A DNA stretch of 64,000 bases from a bacterium (GTDB lineage Bacteria > UBP13 > UBA5359), in contig JAQUEL010000003.1 in NCBI GenBank assembly GCA_028685295.1, forward strand, positions 13,360 through 77,359, given 5' to 3'. Position numbers and translations under genes: made by a program. Below are positions 9,450-19,181 of this stretch, piece by piece; the first letter of the stretch is position 1, and every line of letters begins with the position of its first letter. The notes below the pieces were generated by a model, which saw only the letters and a list, made by a program, of their open reading frames with translations, was not told where the DNA came from and did no database searches.

Positions 9450-11129
9450 CTAATCTACCATCATTTTATCGATACTGCCTCCGGCAGGTATCATCGGCAT
9501 AACATTCTCTTCCCGTGCAACGATAAAATCGATAATACAGGGAATATCCGTGCATTCCAGCGCACGCTGTAAAGCAGGTTCAACCTCTTCCGGAGTCTGG
9601 ACCCTGATACCCATTGCGCCATAGGCTTCCGCCAACTTAATAAAATCCGGATTGGTATAACCGATGTCGGTATGCGAATAACGTCTGTCATAAAACAACT
9701 GCTGCCACTGCCGCACCATACCCAGATATCCATTATTAAGAATGGCAATTTTTATAGGGAGCTTATTCGATACGGCAGTCGCCATCTCCTGGATATTCAT
9801 CTGTATGCTACCGTCGCCGGCGATATCGAAAACTATATCATCCGGACAAGCAATCTGCGCCCCAATAGCGGCCGGCAGACCATATCCCATAGTGCCGAGA
9901 CCACCGGAAGAAATAAATTGTCTTGGACGTGATGCTTTATAGAACTGAGCAGCCCACATCTGGTTTTGCCCGACTTCCGTGGTAATGATCGCCTTACCTT
10001 CGGTAAGACGGTGTATCGTTTCAATAATCGCCTGAGGCTTGATCCCATCGGTACCATCACAGCCATAGCTCAATGGATATTGCCTTCGCCACTCGTCGAT
10101 ACGCTCTCGCCAGGCAGTGATCTCCATGGGTTTTACTTCTTCCAGAAGCGTTTGCAGTATATTACGCGCATCACCGACTATAGGCACATCCACAGCGACG
10201 CTCTTTCCGATCTCCGCCGGGTCTATATCTATATGGATCACCGAAGCATTGGGAGCAAAAGTATCCAGCCTGCCGGTAACTCTGTCGTCAAAGCGCGCAC
10301 CGATCACAATAAGCAGATCTGCTTCATGCACTGCATAATTGGAATAAGCTGTGCCATGCATGCCCAGCATACCAAGCGATAACGGATCATCCTCAGGGAA
10401 AACGCCTTTTCCCATAAGAGAGGTAGCCACAGGTATACCGGTCAACCGTGCCAGCTTCGTTAATTCAGCTGAAGCACCGGCGGCAACAACGCCACCACCA
10501 GCCAGAATAATCGGCTGCTTGGCTTTTTTTATAAGTCGGGCCGCATTCTTTATTTGCATTGGATGGCCTTCATAGTAAGGCTTATATCCGGGCATATTGA
10601 TCTTTTCCGGATAACTGAACTCCATGGTCGCACTACAGACATCCGTCGGCAGGTCTATGACTACCGGTCCGGGACGGCCGGTGGAAGCTATATGAAAAGC
10701 CTCTTTAACGGTTCTGGCCAGATCACGCACATCCTTAACCAGGAAATTATGTTTAACAATGGGCATCATTATGCCGGTTACATCGGCTTCCTGGAAAGAA
10801 TCCTTGCCAAGGGCCGTGGTCTTAACCTGTCCCGTTATTGCCACCAGAGGAATAGAATCCATATGCGCGGTAGCTATACCACTTACCAAGTTGCAAGCGC
10901 CGGGGCCGGATGTTGCCAGGCAGACACCGACGCATCCGGTAGCACGGGCATAGCCGTCCGCAGCATGCACGGCTCCCTGCTCATGACGCACCAGTATATG
11001 CCGAATGCCTTCGACATCATATAGAGCGTCATAGATAGGAAGAACTACCCCGCCGGGATAGCCGAAAATAACTTCAACACCTTCCCGACGCAACGATTCG
11101 ATAAGAATTCTAGCTCCGTTAATTTTCAC
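9450..11129 (-). CDS. ilvB: Acetolactate synthase large (catalytic) subunit
   Basis: ThDP-dependent acetohydroxyacid synthase making 2-acetolactate from pyruvate, or 2-acetohydroxybutyrate with 2-oxobutyrate. 559 residues with the three ThDP-enzyme domains: the N-terminal PYR domain with the catalytic glutamate in VRHEQGAVHAADGYAR, a central FAD-associated domain, and a C-terminal PP domain with GDGSIQMNIQE and the metal-binding NNGYLGMVRQW segment. I chose GTG at 11129 because AAGGAG lies 9 nt upstream; the earlier in-frame codon is inside the ribosome-binding region. It begins 12 bp after ilvD. Confidence 0.96.
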   Translation of the reverse strand: MKINGARILIESLRREGVEVIFGYPGGVVLPIYDALYDVEGIRHILVRHEQGAVHAADGYARATGCVGVCLATSGPGACNLVSGIATAHMDSIPLVAITGQVKTTALGKDSFQEADVTGIMMPIVKHNFLVKDVRDLARTVKEAFHIASTGRPGPVVIDLPTDVCSATMEFSYPEKINMPGYKPYYEGHPMQIKNAARLIKKAKQPIILAGGGVVAAGASAELTKLARLTGIPVATSLMGKGVFPEDDPLSLGMLGMHGTAYSNYAVHEADLLIVIGARFDDRVTGRLDTFAPNASVIHIDIDPAEIGKSVAVDVPIVGDARNILQTLLEEVKPMEITAWRERIDEWRRQYPLSYGCDGTDGIKPQAIIETIHRLTEGKAIITTEVGQNQMWAAQFYKASRPRQFISSGGLGTMGYGLPAAIGAQIACPDDIVFDIAGDGSIQMNIQEMATAVSNKLPIKIAILNNGYLGMVRQWQQLFYDRRYSHTDIGYTNPDFIKLAEAYGAMGIRVQTPEEVEPALQRALECTDIPCIIDFIVAREENVMPMIPAGGSIDKMMVD

Positions 11130-11141
11130 GTAACACACTCC

Positions 11142-12800
11142 TTATTTCAATACAGCACCGTTACCGGCCGAAGTTACCAGGCGAGCATATCGCCCCAGGT
11201 ACCCCTCGCTAATCTTAGCTTCCGGCTCTTTCCAGGCAGAACGACGCTGCTCCAGTGTAGCATCATCAACAAGTAAATCCAAACGCTTTCCAGGTATGTC
11301 GATGTTTATGGTATCGCCTTCCTCTATAAAAGCTATAGGACCACCCTCCATGGCTTCAGGCGATATATGACCTATTGCAGCACCTCTGGTCGCACCGGAA
11401 AAACGGCCGTCAGTTATTAAAGCAACGCATTTATCAAGTCCCATTCCTGCCAACGTAGAGGTCGGCGAGAGCATCTCCCTCATGCCGGGACCACCCTTGG
11501 GACCTTCATAACGGATAACAACAACATCTCCTGCGTTTATCTTGCCGCCTGTTATAGCAGCCTGTGCCTCTTCCTCGGAATTGAAGACACGAGCCGGTCC
11601 CTGATGGCAAAGCATCTCATCAGCTACGGCAGCCTGTTTGACAACAGCGCCTCCAGATGCAATGTTCCCACGAAGAATGGCTATTCCACCTTTTTCATGG
11701 TATGGATTATCCAGAAATCTTATGACGTCGTCTCTTCTTACAACAGCATGTTCGATATTCTTTCTGACGGTTTCTCCCGTCACAGTCAAAGCGTCTCCGT
11801 TTATCAGCCCCGTACGGCTAAGAGTTTTCATCACAGCCTGGACACCGCCGGCTTCATCAAGATCCACTAAAAAATGGTTTCCTGCAGGCGCAAGGCTGCA
11901 AAGGTGCGGTGTTTTGTCGCTTATGGAATCAAAGGCATCCAACTCCAATGGTACTCTTGCTTCAACAGCTATAGCCGGTACATGAAGAACCGTATTCGTA
12001 GAGCATCCCAGCGCCATATCCACGGCAATGGCATTGGCAAAAGCCTCTTTGGTCATTATATCGCGAGGTAGTATGTTTCGCCGCCATATCTCCACAGCTT
12101 TCATACCCGCTTCCTTGGCTAGGCGGATACGCGCTCCGCTTACTGCCGGCACCGTTCCATTGCCGGGTATACCCATGCCCAGGGCCTCAACCAGACAATT
12201 CATGGAATTAGCAGTGAACATTCCGGAACAGGAGCCGCAACCCGGGCAGGCGCACGCCTCCAGTTCCTCCAAATCCTCACAACTCATTTTGCCTGCGTTA
12301 ACGGTGCCTACGGCTTCAAATACATCTGTCAGCGATACGGCAGAACCTCTATAGTTTCCGGGAAGCATAGGGCCGCCGCTGATAACGACCGCGGGTATAT
12401 TCAAGCGAGCTGCAGCCATCAACATGCCGGGAACAATTTTATCGCAATTGGGTATCAATACCAAAGCGTCAAAGCAATGAGCCATAGCCATTGTTTCCAC
12501 ACTATCGGCAATCAACTCTCGGCTTGCCAATGAATACTTCATACCGCGATGCCCCATGGCAATACCGTCACAAACACCTATAGCGCCAAATTCCACCGGC
12601 ACGCCGCCGGCCATTCTTATGCCGGCTTTCACTGCCTCGGCAATCTTGCTCAAATGGATATGTCCGGGAATGATTTCATTGACGGAATTGCACACCCCTA
12701 TAAGAGGTCGTTCCAATTCCTCATGGGTATACCCCATAGCCATAAACAGAGATCTGTGCGGTGCTCTTTCCACACCTTTTTTGACCATATCGCTTTTCAA
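11142..12800 (-). CDS. ilvD: Dihydroxy-acid dehydratase
   Basis: Iron-sulfur dehydratase converting dihydroxyisovalerate and dihydroxymethylvalerate to the 2-oxo acids of valine/leucine and isoleucine. 552 residues, the normal length. Seen: [11 protein letters not shown] and [16 protein letters not shown], which carry cluster cysteines, GCSTNTVLH, and the C-terminal [15 protein letters not shown]. The start is TTG at 12800 with AGGAAGGG upstream. It is the first gene of the operon, directly behind the T-box leader, so leucine-tRNA charging should control it and the genes after it. Confidence 0.96.
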   Translation of the reverse strand: MKSDMVKKGVERAPHRSLFMAMGYTHEELERPLIGVCNSVNEIIPGHIHLSKIAEAVKAGIRMAGGVPVEFGAIGVCDGIAMGHRGMKYSLASRELIADSVETMAMAHCFDALVLIPNCDKIVPGMLMAAARLNIPAVVISGGPMLPGNYRGSAVSLTDVFEAVGTVNAGKMSCEDLEELEACACPGCGSCSGMFTANSMNCLVEALGMGIPGNGTVPAVSGARIRLAKEAGMKAVEIWRRNILPRDIMTKEAFANAIAVDMALGCSTNTVLHVPAIAVEARVPLELDAFDSISDKTPHLCSLAPAGNHFLVDLDEAGGVQAVMKTLSRTGLINGDALTVTGETVRKNIEHAVVRRDDVIRFLDNPYHEKGGIAILRGNIASGGAVVKQAAVADEMLCHQGPARVFNSEEEAQAAITGGKINAGDVVVIRYEGPKGGPGMREMLSPTSTLAGMGLDKCVALITDGRFSGATRGAAIGHISPEAMEGGPIAFIEEGDTINIDIPGKRLDLLVDDATLEQRRSAWKEPEAKISEGYLGRYARLVTSAGNGAVLK

Positions 12801-12822
12801 TGCTATCCCTTCCTCTCTTCAT

Positions 12823-12855
12823 AAAAAAAGCCGCTCGCCCTTAGGGACGAGAGGC
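12823..12855 (-). terminator. T-box regulated intrinsic terminator
   Basis: On the minus strand GCC-CTCG-CCC pairs with GGG-CGAG-GGC around a TAA loop, with one mismatch or bulge, followed by seven T residues. It overlaps the downstream half of the T-box, as expected for mutually exclusive terminator and antiterminator. Confidence 0.85.
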
Positions 12856-13099
12856 CATGCCTTCGTGTTACCACCCTGGTTCGGATACGCAGACAAAACA
12901 ATGCCGGCGAAACCCTCATGCGGCAGTATAACGCCTGCCAAACCGTCACTGCCTAAACCGTATCGGTCTCAGCAGAGAGGCTCCAGGATGAGTTTCAGCG
13001 TAAGCAAGCACCGGATCTCAGCATAACCGGCTCTCTGTGGCCTCTTTATTCGCTTACTTGGTCCCTTCACAGCCTTTATCAATAACTTGAAATTCTATG
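12823..13099 (-). promoter_or_regulatory. T-box leader, leucine specifier (CUC)
   Basis: Read on the minus strand, the leader has a stem I region with AGAGAGCCGG and the GAAA-CTC-A specifier pattern at 12995-12989, with CTC (Leu) at 12992-12990. It then has the conserved T-box AGGGTGGTAACACG (12877-12864) and a terminator hairpin before ilvD. The T-box sequence must pair with the uncharged tRNA acceptor end and compete with the terminator. Specifier reading by position is an inference but matches the GAAA-codon-A arrangement known for this class. The predicted transcript begins near 13099. Confidence 0.9.
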
Positions 13100-13105
13100 G
13101 TAGGT

Positions 13106-13135
13106 AGTATATCATAGAGATTTCTGCGGCGTCAA
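13106..13135 (-). promoter_or_regulatory. Sigma-A type promoter of the branched-chain operon
   Basis: TTGACG (13135-13130), an 18-bp spacer, then TATACT (13111-13106) on the minus strand, about 10 bp before the start of the T-box leader. Confidence 0.8.
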
Positions 13136-13199
13136 GCAAAATTTAGGAGTGGGCAGGGACTGGCCCTTCACCCTTGTCAAGTGTAAAGAGCCGCTCCCC

Positions 13200-14357
13200 T
13201 TACTCACGGCTTCTTACAAATTTTTCAATCCTTGCCAATGCCTCTTCAATACGCTCATAGGAAATGGAATAGGAGCACCTTACATATCCTTCGCCACAAG
13301 CGCCGAATGCCGTTCCCGGAACAACGGCTACCTTCTCCTCGAATAAAAGCCTTTCGGCAAACTCCTCACTTGTCAGCCCTGTTCTTTTTATTGAAGGAAA
13401 GATATAAAATGCTCCGTCCGGCATGGGCACCTCAAGCCCGATCTCGTTGAGTCCCCGATGTATCAGGTGACGGCGCCGATTATACTCGGAGACCATCTCC
13501 TCAACCTCCGGACCTTCATTCTTCAGAGCTTCGATGGCTGCCGTCTGGCTCATTATCGGTGCGCATAGCGCCACATACTGGTGAATCTTCACAGCGGCAT
13601 TTAATATGTCCACAGGCCCTGCAATATACCCCAAACGCCAGCCGGTCATGGCATAGGCCTTGGAAAAGCCGTTAAGTGTAATGACTCTCTCCTTCATTCC
13701 CGGCAGGGAGGCTATAGATAGATGTGACATGTCGTAGGTCAGCTTTTCGTATATTTCATCCGATATAATTATCAGATCATGTTTGACGGCTAACGCCGCT
13801 ATCCGTTCAAGCTCCTCTGCAGATAATGACATTCCTGTAGGATTATTAGGATAACAGAGCAATATGGCCTTTGTTTTCTCCGTTACGGCATGCTCTATTA
13901 TGTCAGCGGTAACTCTGAAACCGTCGGCACTGCGTGCCTCTACCGCCACCGCCACACCACCTGCCATAACAACACACGGCTTGTATGACACATATGAAGG
14001 CTCGAAAACAATGACTTCATCACCGGGATTGAGAATAGCCCGCAGCGTTATATCCAGGGCTTCACTGACTCCAACGGTTATCAGTATTTCTTTCTCCGGA
14101 TTATATTCCACGCCATGCACTTTGGAAATATGTCCGGATATGACCTGGCGAAGCTCCAGCAAGCCATGGTTGGAGGTATACATCGTCTGTCCCTGTGCCA
14201 GCGAAGATACACAAGCATTTCTTATCCTCTCCGGGGTAACGAAATCCGGTTCGCCGATTCCCAGCGACAACACGCCATCCATTGTGGAAACTATATCAAA
14301 AAAGCGCCTGATCCCTGATGGCGGCATGGTCTCTATAATTTGTGATACTCTACTCAT
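13200..14357 (-). CDS. PLP-dependent aminotransferase, class I/II
   Basis: Fold-type I aminotransferase of the aspartate/aromatic (I-gamma, PatA-like) group, 385 residues. Seen: SLGIGEPDF near the N-terminus, CYPNNPTG, the PLP-contacting SDEIYEKL, the Schiff-base lysine in NGFSKAYAMTGWRLGY, and the C-terminal RCSYS with the carboxylate-binding arginine. I chose the ATG at 14357, which overlaps the scpB stop by 8 bp and has AAGGAGG 9 nt upstream; a longer frame would start inside scpB. The substrate cannot be fixed from sequence: aspartate, alanine or aromatic amino acids are all possible. It might supply amino transfer for the neighbouring branched-chain pathway, which lacks ilvE here (speculative). 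Confidence 0.88.
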   Translation of the reverse strand: MSRVSQIIETMPPSGIRRFFDIVSTMDGVLSLGIGEPDFVTPERIRNACVSSLAQGQTMYTSNHGLLELRQVISGHISKVHGVEYNPEKEILITVGVSEALDITLRAILNPGDEVIVFEPSYVSYKPCVVMAGGVAVAVEARSADGFRVTADIIEHAVTEKTKAILLCYPNNPTGMSLSAEELERIAALAVKHDLIIISDEIYEKLTYDMSHLSIASLPGMKERVITLNGFSKAYAMTGWRLGYIAGPVDILNAAVKIHQYVALCAPIMSQTAAIEALKNEGPEVEEMVSEYNRRRHLIHRGLNEIGLEVPMPDGAFYIFPSIKRTGLTSEEFAERLLFEEKVAVVPGTAFGACGEGYVRCSYSISYERIEEALARIEKFVRSRE

Positions 14358-14892
14358 CTGTCGCCTCCTTTTCATCGCCTGCTTCTTTCTCCTCCGGCAG
14401 AGGAGGTAAATCATTCAATCCGTTAAAGCCGAAATATCTAAGAAACTCCTCAGTTGTTCCATATAATATCGGTCGCCCGACGGTATCCTTACGCCCTACC
14501 GCTTTTATCAGCCGGTAAAGAGAGAGGCGTTCGATAACGCCGTCGCAATTCACTCCCCTGATAGCTTCTATTTCGGCTCTGGTTATCGGCTGCTTATAAG
14601 CAATTATAGCCATCGTCTCCATGGCAGCACGTGAAAGACGCCCGCGTTCATGTGCCAGCAGTCTTTCAATATAATCTGCAACCTCATTTCTGGTGCACAT
14701 CTGATAGCCGCCCGCTACAGGTACTATCTGCAGCCCTCCGGCTGCATAATCATCCATAAGCCGCTGAGCAATCTCTTCGACCGTATCCGGCGGCAATTCC
14801 AACAGCATTGCCGCTTGCCTGACATCAAGTGGCCCCCCGGCTACAAACAGCAGCGCTTCCAGTGCGTTCTTCCGCTCTTCAAGCATTGACAT
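14350..14892 (-). CDS. scpB: Segregation and condensation protein B
   Basis: Winged-helix partner of the SMC-ScpA condensin complex in chromosome segregation. 180 residues: tandem winged helices with EALLFVAGGPLDVRQAA at the N-terminus, then MAIIAYKQPITRAEIEAIRG and LIKAVGRKDTVGRPILYGTT, both strongly conserved in ScpB. A short acidic tail ends the protein. It overlaps the end of scpA by 14 bp; a second ATG at 14886 is also plausible. Confidence 0.95.
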   Translation of the reverse strand: MSMLEERKNALEALLFVAGGPLDVRQAAMLLELPPDTVEEIAQRLMDDYAAGGLQIVPVAGGYQMCTRNEVADYIERLLAHERGRLSRAAMETMAIIAYKQPITRAEIEAIRGVNCDGVIERLSLYRLIKAVGRKDTVGRPILYGTTEEFLRYFGFNGLNDLPPLPEEKEAGDEKEATDE

Positions 14893-15643
14893 ATTCCTCG
14901 CACAAAAATATCTCTATCTCACCAAAACACTTCTCCTGGGCAGCCATGATACGTCTTTTCCTTATCAGCTCCAATATAGCCAGCAGGGTTACGATAATCT
15001 CCCGCCTGGCAGGCCTATCGCTGAAAAGGTGCCTGAAAGAGATGCGACCATCTGACCTGTGAAGCTTGGCTAACACCAGATTCACCCTTTGTTCAACGGT
15101 TACTTCATCCCTGGCGATCTTCTGCTCATTATCCGTTTCATCGTCAACAGCGTTTACCAGCACCCGTTGAAATGCTTCAAGCAAATCAAAAACCGATAAG
15201 CCGTCTGCTATACCTGTGCCCACCGAAGGACGCAACTCTTCCAACTCAAGCGGATGGCGCACAAAGACGCCACGCCATTCCTCTTCCCTTGCCGACATAG
15301 CCTGTGCCGCCTCTTTGTAAAGCTTGTATTCCATAAGACGAGCTGCAAGCGCCTGGCGTGGGTCCGCTTCATCTTCAGACATCTGAAGATCCTCCTTATC
15401 GGGAGGCAAAAGCATCTTGGATTTTATCCGCAGCAATTCGGCAGCCACCACTAGGAATTCGGCAGCGACGTTTATATTCAGCTCTTCCATCAGACGGATA
15501 AAATCAAGATACTGAGTCGTGATTCTCGTCATCTGAAGGTTTTGAATATCCATTTCCGAGCGATTTATCAGGTGCAGGAGAAGATCCAGCGGACCTTCAA
15601 AATCATCCAACCTTATTATGCACACATTTTCTGATAAATCCAT
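14879..15643 (-). CDS. scpA: Segregation and condensation protein A (kleisin)
   Basis: Kleisin subunit linking the SMC heads in bacterial condensin. 254 residues: the N-terminal FEGPLDLLLHLINRSEMDIQ motif that binds the SMC neck, VAAEFLVVAAELLRIKSKMLLP, and a C-terminal winged helix (FRHLFSDRPARREIIVTLLA). It lies between trpS (4 bp gap) and scpB (overlapping), so the three are translationally coupled. Confidence 0.95.
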   Translation of the reverse strand: MDLSENVCIIRLDDFEGPLDLLLHLINRSEMDIQNLQMTRITTQYLDFIRLMEELNINVAAEFLVVAAELLRIKSKMLLPPDKEDLQMSEDEADPRQALAARLMEYKLYKEAAQAMSAREEEWRGVFVRHPLELEELRPSVGTGIADGLSVFDLLEAFQRVLVNAVDDETDNEQKIARDEVTVEQRVNLVLAKLHRSDGRISFRHLFSDRPARREIIVTLLAILELIRKRRIMAAQEKCFGEIEIFLCEEYVNA

Positions 15644-15647
15644 ATGC

Positions 15648-16622
15648 TTACAATCCCATGGCTTTTATGGCTAAAGAGAGATTGGATGCTGCCGTGACTG
15701 AGGCTTTCCCGGCACCGTCAGCCAGCAAACGATCAACGAGATTCGGCTTTTTCTCATAATGATTACGTCTTTCATGAACGGGACGCAAATACTCAATGAT
15801 AGCATCAGCCAAATAGCCCTTGCATTTAACACAACCCAACGTCCCTTCCCGGCATTGAGCTTCTATCTTACCGCATCTTTCAGATAGAAATATGTTCTCA
15901 TAAGTAAACACATTACAGATTTCCGGTCGGCCGGGACTATCCTTATATATCTTCTGCGGATCGGTTACCGCGCTCCTTATTCTTTCCCGGATAGTTTTGG
16001 CATCATCGGAGAGAAAGATACAATTGTCATAACTCTTGCTCATTTTTCGCCCATCCAGACCGGCCACTTTAGAAGAAGCCGTCAGAAGCGCCTTAGGCTC
16101 GGGGAAAATTGCACCATAAAGATAATTAAAACGCCTGGCGATCTCTCTGGTCAGTTCCAAATGCGGCAATTGATCCTCACCGACGGGAACGGTATCAGCC
16201 TTATAGAGCAGGATATCCGCCGCCTGCAGCAGAGGATAGCCCAGAAAGCCGTATGTCGAGAGATCCTTTCCCTTTATCTCCTGCATCTGCTCCTTATAGG
16301 TGGGGCATCTCTCCAGCCACGACAAAGGGGCTATCATGGATAGCATTAAATGGAGAACGGCATGCTGATAAACATCTGATTGCCGAAAGATTACAGCTTT
16401 CTCAGGATCAATACCCGCACTGAGCCAATCAATGACCATCTGGTGTATATTCTCACGAAGAGCCGACGGATCTTCGTATTCAGATGTCAACGCATGCCAA
16501 TCGGCCACCATGAAGTAGCATTGATACTCGTCCTGAAGTTTTTTCCAATTATTTAGAACACCAAGTAGATGCCCCAAATGCAGCCTGCCGGTTGGCCGCA
16601 TACCGCTAAGAATAGTTCCCAT
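15648..16622 (-). CDS. trpS: Tryptophanyl-tRNA synthetase
   Basis: Class Ic synthetase charging tRNA-Trp. 324 residues, the usual bacterial length. Seen: PTGRLHLGHLLG (HIGH motif, about residues 10-21), GEDQLPHLELTREIARRFN, and GLDGRKMSKSYDN (KMSKS). GGAGG lies 6 nt before the ATG. No T-box precedes it; it starts 12 bp downstream of the M50 gene. Confidence 0.96.
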   Translation of the reverse strand: MGTILSGMRPTGRLHLGHLLGVLNNWKKLQDEYQCYFMVADWHALTSEYEDPSALRENIHQMVIDWLSAGIDPEKAVIFRQSDVYQHAVLHLMLSMIAPLSWLERCPTYKEQMQEIKGKDLSTYGFLGYPLLQAADILLYKADTVPVGEDQLPHLELTREIARRFNYLYGAIFPEPKALLTASSKVAGLDGRKMSKSYDNCIFLSDDAKTIRERIRSAVTDPQKIYKDSPGRPEICNVFTYENIFLSERCGKIEAQCREGTLGCVKCKGYLADAIIEYLRPVHERRNHYEKKPNLVDRLLADGAGKASVTAASNLSLAIKAMGL

Positions 16623-16634
16623 CTAATCCTCCGT

Positions 16635-17264
16635 TTAAGCACCGAGCAAAAGTATAGCTGCCGGGAATACGATTGTCCTAGCTAGAAAGCTGATGGCATT
16701 CGTAAATATAAGAAGTAGAAGAATGAGCATGCCGTAAGGCTCGATTTTCGACAGACCGTAAGCCTGTTTGTGAGGCAGCAAGCCCATTAGAATCTTCGAA
16801 CCGTCCAAAGGCGGCACCGGCAACAGGTTGAATATTGCCAGCATTATATTAATAACAACGCCTGTGACACATACGGTCCCTATAATTTCAGCAAGGAATG
16901 GAGAAGCGAACGTACCTGTTCCTACCGTAATTCTAAATATAATTGCATATGGCAATGCCTGCAAAATATTGGCAGCAGGCCCTGCAAGCGACACCATGAC
17001 CATGCCTCGACGCGGGTCCTTCATATTATAAATATTAACGGGCACAGGTTTGGCCCACCCAAAGCCGACGCCGGCTGCAAGTGAGATAAGAAAGAAGATT
17101 GCCCCCAGCGGATCAATATGCGAAATAGGATTTAAAGTCAGCCGACCGGACCATTTGGCTGTGGGATCGCCCAGCCGATATGCCATCCAGCCATGTGCCA
17201 CTTCATGAAGAATAATGGCCAGCAGAAAAACAGGCAATGAAACTAAAATAGATTTTAAATCCAA
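16635..17264 (-). CDS. Site-2 protease family (M50) membrane metalloprotease
   Basis: Rhomboid-sized intramembrane zinc metalloprotease homologue (YwhC/FtsH-associated S2P group), 209 residues with about five hydrophobic segments. The zinc motif HEVAHGW lies in the first membrane segment, and the second metal ligand region reads NLLPVPPLDGSKI. I chose TTG at 17264, with AGAGGAG about 9 nt upstream. This start puts the HExxH helix near the N-terminus, as is normal; a longer frame to 17342 exists but lacks a better site. It is a common neighbour of trpS and scpAB in Bacillota. The substrate is unknown. Confidence 0.85.
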   Translation of the reverse strand: MDLKSILVSLPVFLLAIILHEVAHGWMAYRLGDPTAKWSGRLTLNPISHIDPLGAIFFLISLAAGVGFGWAKPVPVNIYNMKDPRRGMVMVSLAGPAANILQALPYAIIFRITVGTGTFASPFLAEIIGTVCVTGVVINIMLAIFNLLPVPPLDGSKILMGLLPHKQAYGLSKIEPYGMLILLLLIFTNAISFLARTIVFPAAILLLGA

Positions 17265-17345
17265 TAAAATCTGCTCCTCTGATAAAGTACCGGAATCCGA
17301 TTTACAGTGTAGTTTAACATAATCAGAGAGCTTTCTCAACACGCT

Positions 17346-18644
17346 TCAGAAGTTATCTAAAGAAGAATTTTTCATAAATAGAACTGCCATCAAGGTTGTC
17401 AATGTCAGAAAAATTGCGCTGACATAAAAAGGCATATTGAAACCTAAAATGTCCTTTGCATATCCGCCCGCTATAGGCCCAATGACAGAGCCAATGCCCT
17501 GTGCAGTGCCCAGCATGCCTATCACTGCCCCTGTTCTGCCCTTTGGGGCGGCTTCAGTTATATGCGCCAGCCAGGCCGGTACTGCTGTCACAAAACCTAA
17601 TCCTGTTATCACACCCAAAGGCATAAAGAAGACCAGATCTTTAGCAAAGGGGATAAGCCATACAGCTATCGATGCCATTGCCCCCCCTATAATTACGGCT
17701 GTTCGCTTGCCTATATGATCGGCCATTCTGCCCAATGGAATGGAAAAAAGAGCAATGCTGGCCGCCGGCAAAAGAAAGAGAATGGGTATCCTGGCCTGGC
17801 TTATACCCATCACTTCAGTGATATATTTAATCAGTATAGGGGATAGGGCGCTAATGCCCAGCATCTGTATGGTCCCCATAAGATAAAGAGCCGGCAGAGA
17901 GCCTTGAAAGAGCTCCTGCTGCCTTGCAAATATGCCTTGCAAACGCGGTTTGTTGCTTTTGGCTTCCTTTACAGGCACCGCTTTAACTTCTGTTGCACGA
18001 TTTCCGGCCTCTGCCCTTGTAACCCTATCTTTAATTATAACAGAGGGCTGCTTATGCCACTTAACCGACCAGGCTATCAGCAGGGAAAGAAAGAATAATA
18101 GGCTTACCATATAAAAAAGGAAGCGTGCTTCAGTGAAAAGAGCCACCATCAAGCTGCCGGCAACAGGCCCAAGGCCCACTCCTATCATATAAGCCATATT
18201 AAAGACACTTAATGCCGTCGTTCTCTCTCTTATATCCACTACGTCAGCGGCAATAGCACTGATAGCAGGCCACAGCGCTGCCGCACCGGCACCATCCACG
18301 GCTCTAAGGAAGAGTATAAGATAAGTAAAGGGAGAAACGGCTATCAATAAGGGTGTCAAAGTAGAAGCCGCCATACCGGCTACCATTAACGGCTTCCTGC
18401 CGATACGGTCGCTAAGGTGTCCCAGTATCGGCTTAAAAATCATTTCCGTTCCCGTAAATGCTGCTATGGCAAAACCAACAAAGGTATAGCCGGTCTTAAA
18501 GCTTCCAGTCAGATAAAGCGGCAACCCGAAAATCAGCATCAGCGAATACCCCATTTCCGCTATGACAGAAAGCACTGCCAACGGCAGCAACACGGGGTAT
18601 CGTTCAAAGATAGAAATGTAGGTGCTATGCAAACGTTTTAGCAT
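17346..18644 (-). CDS. MFS transporter
   Basis: Major facilitator superfamily protein, 432 residues, about 12 membrane segments in two halves separated by a basic cytoplasmic loop (about residues 200-240). Motif A copies are visible: GHLSDRIGRKPLMVAG after helix 2 and GRMADHIGKRTAVIIGG in the second half. It resembles drug/proton antiporters by architecture, but the substrate is not evident. It begins 34 bp after ribH on the same strand with no terminator seen, so it may belong to the FMN-riboswitch operon and could move a flavin-related compound (inference). Confidence 0.85.
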   Translation of the reverse strand: MLKRLHSTYISIFERYPVLLPLAVLSVIAEMGYSLMLIFGLPLYLTGSFKTGYTFVGFAIAAFTGTEMIFKPILGHLSDRIGRKPLMVAGMAASTLTPLLIAVSPFTYLILFLRAVDGAGAAALWPAISAIAADVVDIRERTTALSVFNMAYMIGVGLGPVAGSLMVALFTEARFLFYMVSLLFFLSLLIAWSVKWHKQPSVIIKDRVTRAEAGNRATEVKAVPVKEAKSNKPRLQGIFARQQELFQGSLPALYLMGTIQMLGISALSPILIKYITEVMGISQARIPILFLLPAASIALFSIPLGRMADHIGKRTAVIIGGAMASIAVWLIPFAKDLVFFMPLGVITGLGFVTAVPAWLAHITEAAPKGRTGAVIGMLGTAQGIGSVIGPIAGGYAKDILGFNMPFYVSAIFLTLTTLMAVLFMKNSSLDNF

Positions 18645-18678
18645 ATTATCGCTCGTTTTTTTTCATACCGATCCCTGA

Positions 18679-19143
18679 TTACAGCGTCTTTATCAAATTA
18701 GCCATCTCTATAGCGGTTACGGCAGCATCCCACCCTTTGTTTCCGCTCTTGGAACCGGCCCGCTCTATAGCTTGTTCCAGATTATCGGCGGTAATTACAC
18801 CAAAGGTTATCGGAACACCTGTAGCTGAAGCCGCCTGCGCTATCCCCTTAGCTGTTTCAGCGGCTACGTAATCAAAATGTGGTGTGCCGCCACGTATTAT
18901 TGCTCCAAGGCAGATAACGGCATCATATCTACCGCTTCCAGCCATCTTTCCAGCAATCAGCGGTAGCTCGAAGGCACCGGGAACGCAGGCTACTTCCATC
19001 GCCTCTTCGGATAAACCATGGCGCTTTAAAGCATCCATGGCCCCATCAAGCAGGCGCATGGTAATAATCTCATTGAATCTGCTGACCGCAATACCAATTG
19101 ATAATCCTTCAGCAACCAGGTTCCCCTCGTACTTTTTAAACAT
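18679..19143 (-). CDS. ribH: 6,7-dimethyl-8-ribityllumazine synthase
   Basis: Penultimate step of riboflavin synthesis: joins the ribityl pyrimidine and dihydroxybutanone phosphate to lumazine. 154 residues, typical of icosahedral LS. Seen: [42 protein letters not shown] with the catalytic histidine, and [21 protein letters not shown] chose ATG at 19143 because GGAGGAAGCG precedes it; the earlier ATG overlaps that site. It starts 38 bp after ribBA. Confidence 0.96.
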   Translation of the reverse strand: MFKKYEGNLVAEGLSIGIAVSRFNEIITMRLLDGAMDALKRHGLSEEAMEVACVPGAFELPLIAGKMAGSGRYDAVICLGAIIRGGTPHFDYVAAETAKGIAQAASATGVPITFGVITADNLEQAIERAGSKSGNKGWDAAVTAIEMANLIKTL

Positions 19144-19181
19144 CGCTTCCTCCATTCTTTGCTCTTTACTTATACTGACCC

